DNA of 12,559 nt, taken from positions 1 to 12,559 of the forward strand of contig CAMBRJ010000037.1 of the NCBI GenBank assembly GCA_945870175.1, given 5' to 3'. Origin of the DNA: Gemmatimonas phototrophica (GTDB lineage: Bacteria > Gemmatimonadota > Gemmatimonadetes > Gemmatimonadales > Gemmatimonadaceae). Shown in pieces: positions 5,516-12,559 of this stretch; positions within the stretch are counted from its first letter, which is position 1; each line of letters begins with the position of its first letter. The position numbers and the translations under genes were made by a program. Under the pieces are notes generated by a model. The model was not told the origin of the DNA and did no database searches. It saw only the letters and a list, made by a program, of their open reading frames with translations.

Positions 5516-8044
5516 ATGAAGGCGATCTCCGCACTGGCGGTTACGCTCTCATTCGCCGTCGCCCTTCCCGGCCATAGCGATTCTCGGCCTACCGATCCCC
5601 CGACAGCGCCTCGCGCTGTGGGTCATCCGGTGATACCCCGCCCCGCGGCGCGCCGCGTCGGCGCGCTCAAGACGCCCCCAGTGAAATGGATGGCGCCGGA
5701 AGAGCTCAACGGGGTGGTGAAGCAGTACTGTCAGAAGTGCCACAATCCGACGATGCGCCGCGGCAATCTTTCGCTGGCGGACTTCGATGTGGGCGCACCT
5801 GACGCGAAAGCCGACGTCGCGGAAAAGGTCGTCGCGAAACTGCGTTCCGGCATGATGCCGCCGGTGGGTTCGGCGCGTCCGAGCGCGGACACACTCGATG
5901 CGCTCGTGACCTCGCTCGAACGTCAACTCGACGCCAGCGCCGTCGCGCATCCGAATCCCGGTCGTCGTACGTTTCAGCGGCTCAATCGCGCAGAGTATCG
6001 CGCGGCAATCGCGGATCTGTTGAAGCTCGACGTGGATGCCGCCGCGTATCTCCCGCCGGACACCAAGAGCGACAATTTCGACAACATCGCCGACGTGCAG
6101 GCGCTGTCCCCGACGCTACTGAGCGCGTATCTGCGGGCGGCGAGTGATCTGAGCCGGTTAGCGATCGGCAACGCGGCCGCGAGCGCCGCCTCGAATACGT
6201 ACACGATGCCAAAAATGGCGTCGCAGGTGGATCACGTGGAGGGCACGCCGTTCGGCTCGCGCGGCGGCATGGCGGTGGTGCACATGTTTCCCGCCGACGG
6301 CGAGTATCGCTTCGACGTGAACTTCTTCCACGAAACCACGGGCGCCTTTGCCGGCGGCCTGGCCCGCGGAGAACAGATCGAGATTTCCGTCGACGGGGAG
6401 CGCGTGGCGTTGCTCGGCATCGACCGCTTCATGCATGCGTCCGACCCGAACGGTGTGGCGATGGGCAGTGAGCGCGTGCGGGTCACCGCCGGCCCGCACA
6501 AGATCGCCGCCGCCTTCCTGCCGCCGGCGTTTCAGGGCGTGGTGCAGGATCTCATCAGCCCGCTCAAGTATTCGCTGAATAGCACGTCGAACGCCGTGGC
6601 CTATGGATTCTCGCTGTTGCCGCACCTGCGCGAACTCACGGTGAATGGCCCGTACGCGGTGACCGGCGTGTCCGATACGCCGGTGCGTCGCAACATCTTC
6701 ACGTGCCACCCTGCCACCGTGTCCGCCGAGCGGCCCTGTGCGCAGTCGATCGTGAATCGCCTGGGCATGATGGCGTATCGTCGTCCGCTCACGGATGAAG
6801 ATCGCGGCGGACTGATGTCGCTGTACGATGCCGGCCGCAAGAGTGCCAACTTTGAGACCGGCGTGCGCACGGCTCTGGAAGGCATGCTGGCCAGTCCCGA
6901 TTTTGTGTTCCGCTTCGAGCAGGCGCCGCGCGACGTGGTCGCCGGCGCGAATTACAAACTGCGCGACATCGACCTCGCGTCGAGGCTGTCGTTCTTCCTG
7001 TGGTCGGCCCCGCCCGATCGGGCGTTGCTCGCCGCCGCCAGCCGCGGCACGCTCTCGCAGACGGCGGGGCTCGAACGCGAGGTTCGTCGCATGCTCGGCG
7101 ACCCGCGCGCGAAGGCCCTGTCTACGCGCTTCGCGGCGCAGTGGCTGCGCCTGCCCGATCTCGACATCGTGCAGCCCGACATCCGGCAGTATCCCGATTT
7201 CGACGAGCAGCTGCGCGGCGCGATGCGAGAGGAGACCGAGCTGTTCTTCGACGATCTCGTGCGCCGAGATCGGCCGTTGCTCGATTTGTATCGCGCCGAC
7301 TACACGTTCGTGAACGAACGGCTCGCGCAGCACTACGGCATCCCCAACATCGTCGGCCCGTCGTTCCGGCGGGTGCCATATGCTGACGCCGGACGGCGCG
7401 GCATCTTGTCGCACGCCAGTGTGCTCACACTGACCTCGCACGCCGGCCGCACGTCGGCGGTGGAGCGCGGCAAGTGGGTGATGGAAGTGTTGCTCAACTC
7501 CCCGCCGCCGCCACCACCACCGGGCGTGCCCGATCTCGAAGCGACCCCGGGCAGCAGCTCTGGACGACTGCTCACGGTGCGCGAGCGGATGGAAGAGCAC
7601 CGCAAGAGCCCCGCGTGCGCCAGCTGCCACAAGATGATGGACCCGATCGGCCTGGCGATGGAGCAGTACGACGTGACAGGACGCCTGCGCGTGCGCGACA
7701 ACGGCATGCCGATTGACTCGCGCGGCGATCTGTGGGACGGCAGCACGGCCAGCACGGTTGCCGAATTGCAGCGGGCGCTGCTGCGGCGCGAGGACGCGCT
7801 GCTGCGCACGTTCACGCGCAACCTGATGGCGTACGCCATCGGACGTCGCATCGAAGCGTACGACATGCCGTCGGTGCGCGGGATCGTGCGCGACGCGTCG
7901 AAGCAGGACCATCGCATGTCCGCGTACATCCTTGGCGTTGTTCGCAGCCCCGCGTTCCGCATGCAGCGTGCGGAAGGCGCCATTCCGAAAGCCACCGACG
8001 CGTCATCCGGCGCGTCGTCCCCGTCGTCCCCGTCGTCCAAGTAA
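5516..8044 (+). CDS. Secreted Planctomycete-type cytochrome c/DUF1587-1592-1588 protein
   Basis: An exported 842-aa multidomain protein of unknown biochemical role. Order: signal peptide (1-23); cytochrome-c-like segment with haem motif CQKCH (72-76) and a distal methionine candidate in SGMMPP (111-116); DUF1587 (about 153-217, RRTFQRLNRAEYRAAIADLL, FDNIADVQALSPTLLSAYL); a beta-rich, carbohydrate-binding-like insert (235-340); DUF1595 (405-467); DUF1592 (483-610, DLASRLSFFLWSAPPD); DUF1588 (622-722) with a PPPPPPPG run and a second haem-type motif CASCH (701-705) followed by KMMDPIGLAMEQYD; DUF1585 (745-818); and a Ser/Pro-rich tail. This domain string is known from Planctomycetes, Verrucomicrobia and Acidobacteria. 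The ATG at 5516 has GAGG six bases upstream and a clean signal peptide; the open frame extends 22 codons further without one. The DUF1552 gene starts 11 bases downstream, so they form an operon. A redox or electron-transfer role is inferred from the CXXCH motifs only. Confidence 0.93.
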   Translation: MKAISALAVTLSFAVALPGHSDSRPTDPPTAPRAVGHPVIPRPAARRVGALKTPPVKWMAPEELNGVVKQYCQKCHNPTMRRGNLSLADFDVGAPDAKADVAEKVVAKLRSGMMPPVGSARPSADTLDALVTSLERQLDASAVAHPNPGRRTFQRLNRAEYRAAIADLLKLDVDAAAYLPPDTKSDNFDNIADVQALSPTLLSAYLRAASDLSRLAIGNAAASAASNTYTMPKMASQVDHVEGTPFGSRGGMAVVHMFPADGEYRFDVNFFHETTGAFAGGLARGEQIEISVDGERVALLGIDRFMHASDPNGVAMGSERVRVTAGPHKIAAAFLPPAFQGVVQDLISPLKYSLNSTSNAVAYGFSLLPHLRELTVNGPYAVTGVSDTPVRRNIFTCHPATVSAERPCAQSIVNRLGMMAYRRPLTDEDRGGLMSLYDAGRKSANFETGVRTALEGMLASPDFVFRFEQAPRDVVAGANYKLRDIDLASRLSFFLWSAPPDRALLAAASRGTLSQTAGLEREVRRMLGDPRAKALSTRFAAQWLRLPDLDIVQPDIRQYPDFDEQLRGAMREETELFFDDLVRRDRPLLDLYRADYTFVNERLAQHYGIPNIVGPSFRRVPYADAGRRGILSHASVLTLTSHAGRTSAVERGKWVMEVLLNSPPPPPPPGVPDLEATPGSSSGRLLTVRERMEEHRKSPACASCHKMMDPIGLAMEQYDVTGRLRVRDNGMPIDSRGDLWDGSTASTVAELQRALLRREDALLRTFTRNLMAYAIGRRIEAYDMPSVRGIVRDASKQDHRMSAYILGVVRSPAFRMQRAEGAIPKATDASSGASSPSSPSSK

Positions 8045-8055
8045 GGAGCCGCCTC

Positions 8056-9432
8056 ATGGCGTTCATCAGCCGCCAACCACTGCCGCGCCGTACGTTCCTC
8101 AAGGGACTCGGCACGATGGTCGCGCTTCCGTATCTGGACGCGATGATTCCCACCACGGCCTTCGCCGCCAGCGCACCGGTCAATCCGTCGCGCCTGCTCT
8201 GTCTCGAGATGGTGCACGGGGCGGCCGGCTGCAGTCCGTTCGGCCTCACGGAACATCTCTGGGCGCCGCCCACGACCGGACGCGCGTTCGATCTGAGCGG
8301 GACCTCGTTGTCGCCGCTGGAATCGTGGCGCAAGTATCTCACGATCGTGAGCAACACCGACGTGCGCATGGCGGAAGCGTACAAGTCGGAAGAGATCGGC
8401 GGTGACCATTTCCGGTCGAGCGCGGTGTTTCTCACGCAGGCGCATCCGACGCAGACCGAAGGCTCCGATATTTTCGCGGGCACGTCGCTCGACCAGATGT
8501 ACGCGCAGCGCTTTGGCCAGGCGACCCCGATTCCGTCCATGCAGCTGTGCATCGAGCCGCTCGATCGCGCCGGCGGCTGTGCGTATGGCTACTCGTGCAT
8601 GTACACCGACTCGATCAGCTGGAGCTCGCCGACCGAACCGCTGCCGATGATCCGTGATCCGCGCGTCGCGTTCGAGCAGATGTTCGGCACGGGTGGCACG
8701 CCGGCCGAGCGCGCCGATCGCACGCGCAGCACGGGCAGTGTGCTCGATTGGATCACCGGACGCGTGTCGCAGCTGAATCGTCAGCTCGGCGCGAGCGACC
8801 GGCGTCGCATGGAGCAGTACCTCGAGAACATCCGCGAGATCGAGCGGCGCATTCAGCAGGTCGAGGCGCGCAACGCGTCGGGTGAGGAGCGTGAACTGGC
8901 CGGTGCGCCGGCCGGTGTGCCGGATTCCTACACCGATCATGTGAAGATCATGTTCGACCTGCAGGTGCTCGCGCTGCAGAGCGACATGACGCGCGTCTTT
9001 TCGTTCAAGATGGGCCGCGATGCCTCGGCCCGCGTGTATCCGGACAGCGGCGTGGCGACAGGTTTCCATCCGTCGTCGCACCATGGCAACAACCCGGCCC
9101 GCGTGCGGGAGTTCGCCGAGATCAACCGCTACCACGTGAGTCTGCTGCCGTACCTGCTCGACAAGCTCAAGACGACGATGGATGGCGATACGCCGTTGCT
9201 CGACAACACCACGATCGTGTACGGCTCGCCGATGTCGGACAGCAACACGCACAACCACCGTCGTTGCCCGCTGATTCTGCTCGGTGGCGGCCACGGTCTC
9301 GCCTCGGGCAATCAGCACCTGAAGGCACCCGACGGCACGCCGATGGCCAACGTGATGCTCAGCCTGATGCACAAACTGGGCATGGACGACCTCAACACGT
9401 TTGGCGACAGCACCGGCGAGTTCGCGTTCTGA
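8056..9432 (+). CDS. Tat-exported DUF1552 (HXXSHH) protein
   Basis: This 458-aa protein of the DUF1552/HXXSHH family is exported but of unknown activity. The N-terminus is a twin-arginine signal: RRTFLKG (11-17), a hydrophobic stretch, then a cleavage-like TAFAASA (34-40). Tat export implies folding, perhaps with a cofactor, before transport. The family signature is present as HPSSHH (338-343). Other conserved-looking blocks are GGDHFRSSAVFLT (115-127), a charged helix that may be a coiled coil (240-275), and YGSPMSDSNTHNHRRCP (389-405), followed by LILLGGGHG. The His/Asp/Asn-rich motifs look like a metal site, and an alkaline-phosphatase- or sulfatase-like fold is conceivable, but this is inference. 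GGAG lies seven bases before ATG 8056. Together with the cytochrome-like gene upstream and the ankyrin gene downstream it forms a co-directional exported trio. Confidence 0.93.
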   Translation: MAFISRQPLPRRTFLKGLGTMVALPYLDAMIPTTAFAASAPVNPSRLLCLEMVHGAAGCSPFGLTEHLWAPPTTGRAFDLSGTSLSPLESWRKYLTIVSNTDVRMAEAYKSEEIGGDHFRSSAVFLTQAHPTQTEGSDIFAGTSLDQMYAQRFGQATPIPSMQLCIEPLDRAGGCAYGYSCMYTDSISWSSPTEPLPMIRDPRVAFEQMFGTGGTPAERADRTRSTGSVLDWITGRVSQLNRQLGASDRRRMEQYLENIREIERRIQQVEARNASGEERELAGAPAGVPDSYTDHVKIMFDLQVLALQSDMTRVFSFKMGRDASARVYPDSGVATGFHPSSHHGNNPARVREFAEINRYHVSLLPYLLDKLKTTMDGDTPLLDNTTIVYGSPMSDSNTHNHRRCPLILLGGGHGLASGNQHLKAPDGTPMANVMLSLMHKLGMDDLNTFGDSTGEFAF

Positions 9433-9474
9433 TCTGTCTTTGACCTGTTTCTGACCACGCGGAGCGAAGGGCCT

Positions 9475-11310
9475 ATGAATCGAACGATGCTGAAGGTGTT
9501 CGGGGTGATCGCGCTGGCTATTCCCGGCGGAGTGCCGGTTGCGCTGCCTCCCGCGACGCCGGTGGCCGATGCCGCCATGCGCGGCGATGGGGCCACGGTG
9601 CGCGCGCTGGTGGCGACCGGAGTCGACGTGAACGTGGCGCAGGGCGACGGCATGACGGCGTTGCACTGGGCGGCCAATCGCGGCGACTCGGCGCTCGCCG
9701 TCGTGCTGCTGCGCGCCAAGGCGCGCCTCACCGCGACCACGCGGATCGGTGGCTTCACGCCGCTGCATGTGGCGAGTCAGAGCGGAGCCACCGGCGTGGT
9801 ACGCGCCCTGCTGGCCGCGAAGGCCGATGCACGCGCGGCAACGACGGACGGGGCCACGCCGTTGCATCTGGCGGCCGTTGCTGGGGTTCCGGGCACGATC
9901 ACGGCGTTGATCGCCGCGGGCGCCGACGTGAACGCGAAGGAACCGTCGTGGGGCCAGACGGCGCTGATGACGGCCGCCGCACGAGGCCGAACCGACGCGG
10001 TGCGGACCCTGCTGAAGGCCGGGGCGGACCCGGCCATCACCGCGAAGACGGTGGACATCATGGCCGCTGCGGCGCAGGACCGTCAGGCCAAGGCGAAGCG
10101 CGATGCAGTGCTCGCGCAACTGCGCGAGGAGCAAGGGCAGACGAAGAATCTGAACTGGATGCCGAATCCGCAGCAGGTGCAGGCGGCGGTGAAGGCCTCG
10201 CGCGAGGTTGAGGTGCTGGCGGCCTCGAAGGCGGCCCTTGAGGGCGCGGCCGCGGCCGCGGCGGCCGAGGAGGCGCGACTGGCCGCGCAGGGTGGTCGTG
10301 GCCTCGACGACGACAACCCAGCGTACAACGAGCAGCTCGGCGTGCAGGGCGGCCACACGGCACTGCTGCTGGCGGTGCGCGAAGGACAGGTTGCCGCGGT
10401 CGATGCGTTGCTCGACGGCGGCGCGAACATCGATCAAGTGAGCGCCGGTGATCACACGAGCCCGATGCTGATGGCCTCGATCAACGGGCACTATGACCTG
10501 GTGATGCGGCTGAGCAAGCGCGGGGCGAATCCCAATCTGGCCAGCGACGCTGGAGCGGCCCCGCTCTTCGCGGTGCTGAACAAGGAGTGGGCGCCTTCCA
10601 CGCGTACGCCGCAGCCGGCGTTCCAGCTGCAGCAGCAAGCCACGTATCTGGATGTGGTCGATGCGCTGCTGAAGGCCAAGGCGAATCCCAATGCGCGCCT
10701 CACCCGCTCGCTGTGGTATACCACGTACAACCGCGATAATCTCGGCGTCGACTTTACCGGCGCCACGCCGTTCTTTCGGGCGGCCTACGCCACCGACATT
10801 CCCGCGATGAAGCTGTTGCTGGCGGGTGGTGCCGACCCCATGATCGCGACGATCAAGCCCAAACCGAGGGCGCGTCGTGGCGCGGTGGCGGTGACCCGCG
10901 AAGATCCGTCGGGACTGGCGCCGATCCCCGACGGCGGCCTGGGTGTGTTTGCGATTCACGCCGCGGCCGGCGTGGGATACGGACAGGGCTTTGCGGCCAA
11001 CGATCACCGTCATACCCCAGACGGCTGGCTGCCCGCGATGCGCTTTCTTATTGAAGAACTGAAGTTCGACGTGAACGCCCGCGACTTCAGCGGCTACACC
11101 CCGTTGCATCACGCCGCCGCACGCGGTGACAACGTGATGATCGAGTATCTGCTCTCGAAGGGGGCCGATGTCATGGTGGTGGCTCGGAGCGGACAGACCA
11201 CGGTGGATATGGCCAATGGCCCCGTACAGCGCATCTCGCCGTTTCTCGATACGGTGGCCTTGCTCGAGAAGCTGGGCGCGAAGAATAACCATCGCTGCGT
11301 GTCTTGCTGA
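9475..11310 (+). CDS. Secreted ankyrin-repeat protein
   Basis: This 611-aa protein has a short hydrophobic N-terminus (about 6-24) that should act as a signal peptide, then two ankyrin arrays. The first array (about 30-190) has five repeats with clear hallmarks: GMTALHWAANRGD, GFTPLHVASQSG, GATPLHLAAVAG and GQTALMTAAARG. A 100-residue, Ala/Gln/Glu-rich, probably helical insert (191-290) follows. The second array (about 293-570) is more degenerate and has long loops around 370-390, 405-425 and 460-530; its last repeat is GYTPLHHAAARGD (540-552). Ankyrin arrays mediate protein-protein contact, so it may scaffold or dock the two upstream exported proteins. The protein ends in CVSC (608-611), a CXXC without the haem histidine. 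The start has GGAG about ten bases upstream. It lies 42 bases after the DUF1552 stop and is probably the last gene of the operon. Confidence 0.9.
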   Translation: MNRTMLKVFGVIALAIPGGVPVALPPATPVADAAMRGDGATVRALVATGVDVNVAQGDGMTALHWAANRGDSALAVVLLRAKARLTATTRIGGFTPLHVASQSGATGVVRALLAAKADARAATTDGATPLHLAAVAGVPGTITALIAAGADVNAKEPSWGQTALMTAAARGRTDAVRTLLKAGADPAITAKTVDIMAAAAQDRQAKAKRDAVLAQLREEQGQTKNLNWMPNPQQVQAAVKASREVEVLAASKAALEGAAAAAAAEEARLAAQGGRGLDDDNPAYNEQLGVQGGHTALLLAVREGQVAAVDALLDGGANIDQVSAGDHTSPMLMASINGHYDLVMRLSKRGANPNLASDAGAAPLFAVLNKEWAPSTRTPQPAFQLQQQATYLDVVDALLKAKANPNARLTRSLWYTTYNRDNLGVDFTGATPFFRAAYATDIPAMKLLLAGGADPMIATIKPKPRARRGAVAVTREDPSGLAPIPDGGLGVFAIHAAAGVGYGQGFAANDHRHTPDGWLPAMRFLIEELKFDVNARDFSGYTPLHHAAARGDNVMIEYLLSKGADVMVVARSGQTTVDMANGPVQRISPFLDTVALLEKLGAKNNHRCVSC

Positions 11311-11320
11311 CAGCGCCGAA

Positions 11321-11368
11321 GCGCATCACTCCGACGACGAGCCGTGAGTCGTAGCAGGAGTGATGCGC
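11321..11368 (+). terminator. Long inverted repeat after the ankyrin gene
   Basis: A perfect 12-bp stem GCGCATCACTCC/GGAGTGATGCGC (11321-11332 with 11357-11368) encloses 24 bases that contain a second, 5-bp inverted repeat ACGAC/GTCGT. It begins 10 bases after the ankyrin stop codon. No T run follows, so it may be a Rho-independent terminator of reduced efficiency, an mRNA 3'-end stabiliser, or a DNA site. Confidence 0.5.
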
Positions 11369-11385
11369 CGTGATGGGACAAAGGT

Positions 11386-11414
11386 TTGACACGCGATTGT
11401 TCCAACGTTAATTG
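11386..11414 (+). promoter_or_regulatory. Candidate promoter of the SusC-like gene
   Basis: A consensus -35 TTGACA (11386-11391) is followed after 17 bases by TAATTG (11409-11414), a weak -10. Transcription would start near 11421, leaving a leader of about 75 bases that contains a small CGCAC-GCATT-GTGCG hairpin (11438-11452) before the Shine-Dalgarno AAGGAG (11485-11490). Confidence 0.4.
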
Positions 11415-11495
11415 ACGAGTGCTAGTACGACCTCGGCCGCACGCATTGTGCGTCCGGGAATTGCATCACGCCCGACTCATATCCAAGGAGAGTCG

Positions 11496-12559
11496 ATGTC
11501 CCGAACGTTTCGCGCTACGCGATTCCTCGTTCCGCTTGCGCTGCTATGCCTTGCCGGCAGTGCGCGGGCGCAGAGCCCAGTCACCATCAGTGGGCAGATC
11601 GCCGATTCCACCTCGAAGCGTCCGCTGGTCGGCGCCGAGATCACCGTGTTGCGCGATGCCGATGGCACGCTCGCGGGAAGTGCCCGAGCCGGTGAAAGCG
11701 GCCGTTACACGCTGGTCACCAACACAACCGGCCTCGTGACCGTGCGGGTGCGACTCGTTGGCTACACGCAGCAACAGCGGCGACTCACGCTCGTCGCCGG
11801 TCAGACGTTCACGGCCAACTTCAATCTCGTCGAGCGGCTGATGCAGCTCGATCAGGTGGTGGTGACGGGTACGGCCGGCGTGACGCAGCGTCGTGCCGTC
11901 GGTAACGTGGTGAGCACCGTCGATGCAGCCAAGGTGCTCGAGATCGCACCGGCCCGCAGCGTGAACGAATTGATCGGCGCGCGGACCCCCGGTTTGATCG
12001 TGCTACCGTCGACCGGTCAAGTCGGCACCGGCGCGCAGCTCCGCGTGCGTGGTACCAGCAGTCTCTCGCTGAGTAACGAGCCGATCGTGTACATCGACGG
12101 CATCCGCATGGACGCCACGGCGTCGCGCGGTCCCGGTCAGCGCGGTGGTGCCGGCGCGAGTCGGTTGAACGACATCAATCCGCAGGACATCGAAAGCATC
12201 GAAGTGATCAAGGGCCCGGCGGCCTCCACGCTGTACGGCACCGAAGCCTCCAACGGTGTGATTCAGATCATCACCAAGCGGGGCAAGTCGGGCAAACCGA
12301 AATTCGATTTCACGACGCGTCAAGGCACCAACTGGATGCAGAATCCGGAAGGGCGCGCCGGTCTCAACTACTTTCGCAACCCGGCGACGAACGCGGTCGA
12401 GGGCGTCAACATCTATCGTCAGGAAGCGGAGTTCGGCAACGGGCCGATCTTCACGAACGGACGCAACGCCGGTTACAACGCGAGCCTGAGCGGCGGCACC
12501 GACGACGCCCGGGATTACATCGCCGGTTCCTGGGATGATGATGTCGGCATCGTGAAGCA
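11496..12559 (+). CDS. SusC/RagA-family TonB-dependent outer-membrane receptor, N-terminal part
   Basis: The first 354 residues are present; the gene runs off the window with no stop. SusC/RagA receptors import large or complex substrates across the outer membrane using TonB energy, usually with a SusD lipoprotein partner. Visible in order: signal peptide (1-25, cleavage after ARA); a carboxypeptidase-regulatory-like beta domain (28-111, from VTISGQIADST); a TonB-box-like LDQVVVTGT (118-126); and the plug domain (about 135-262), with ELIGARTPGLIV, the SusC-specific QLRVRGTSSLSLSNEPIVYIDGI run (181-203) and DIESIEVIKGPAASTLYG (231-248). The start of the barrel follows. ATG 11496 is preceded by AAGGAG at five bases. 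A separate promoter-like site and the inverted repeat upstream suggest it is its own transcription unit. The substrate cannot be read from this part, and no SusD is visible inside the window. Confidence 0.95.
   Translation, partial: MSRTFRATRFLVPLALLCLAGSARAQSPVTISGQIADSTSKRPLVGAEITVLRDADGTLAGSARAGESGRYTLVTNTTGLVTVRVRLVGYTQQQRRLTLVAGQTFTANFNLVERLMQLDQVVVTGTAGVTQRRAVGNVVSTVDAAKVLEIAPARSVNELIGARTPGLIVLPSTGQVGTGAQLRVRGTSSLSLSNEPIVYIDGIRMDATASRGPGQRGGAGASRLNDINPQDIESIEVIKGPAASTLYGTEASNGVIQIITKRGKSGKPKFDFTTRQGTNWMQNPEGRAGLNYFRNPATNAVEGVNIYRQEAEFGNGPIFTNGRNAGYNASLSGGTDDARDYIAGSWDDDVGIVK

Noticed and set aside
6158..7912. A 584-codon minus-strand frame inside the cytochrome-like gene
   Set aside because: It has His/Arg-rich shadow composition and lies wholly within a gene with recognisable domains on the other strand.
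7333..11292. A 1319-codon minus-strand frame spanning three plus-strand genes without a stop
   Set aside because: It has no export or domain pattern and is rich in His, Arg and Gly, as antisense frames of GC-rich genes are. The plus strand has clear families, Shine-Dalgarnos and correct stops. It is a shadow of high-GC codon usage.

Overview
This window is high-GC bacterial chromosome. It most likely comes from Gemmatimonadota or a close relative. That assignment is an inference from three things: a short primary-type sigma factor of the Bacteroidetes kind, a SusC/RagA-type TonB-dependent receptor, and a Planctomycete-type cytochrome (DUF1587-1592-1588) gene next to a DUF1552 gene and an ankyrin gene. 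No mobile element, CRISPR array, rRNA or phage gene was seen.

Left block (1-2598, minus strand): reading in the direction of transcription, it holds a short RpoD/SigA-like sigma factor, a strong GC-rich hairpin that may terminate it, an orphan MlaF-type ABC ATPase, a Nudix hydrolase, and the start of an unidentified protein that runs off the window. The Nudix stop and the next start overlap (TGATG), so those two are probably translationally coupled. Regulation, lipid trafficking and nucleotide housekeeping are the likely themes.

tRNA block (2599-3532, plus strand, divergent from the sigma factor): a sigma70-like promoter with a GC-rich discriminator precedes five tRNA genes: Ala-GGC, Gly-GCC, Val-GAC, Arg-ACG and Pro-CGG. 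None encodes its CCA end. The block closes with a textbook UUCG-loop terminator that may also serve the gene converging on it.

Small membrane and exported proteins (3552-5314): a four-helix membrane protein (minus), a long TspO/MBR-type membrane protein (plus) and a small secreted DUF4168-like protein (minus). The last two converge and overlap by 14 bases.

Exported operon (5516-11310, plus): a secreted Planctomycete-type c-type cytochrome-like protein of 842 aa, a Tat-exported DUF1552 (HXXSHH) protein of 458 aa, and a secreted ankyrin-repeat protein of 611 aa. Spacings are 11 and 42 bases. All three look exported, so they probably act together in or beyond the periplasm. The biochemical role is unknown, and this is the best candidate in the window for an undescribed system. 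A long perfect inverted repeat follows it.

Right edge (11496-12559, plus): the N-terminal part of a SusC/RagA-family TonB-dependent outer-membrane receptor with its own promoter-like sequence. It is cut off by the window end.
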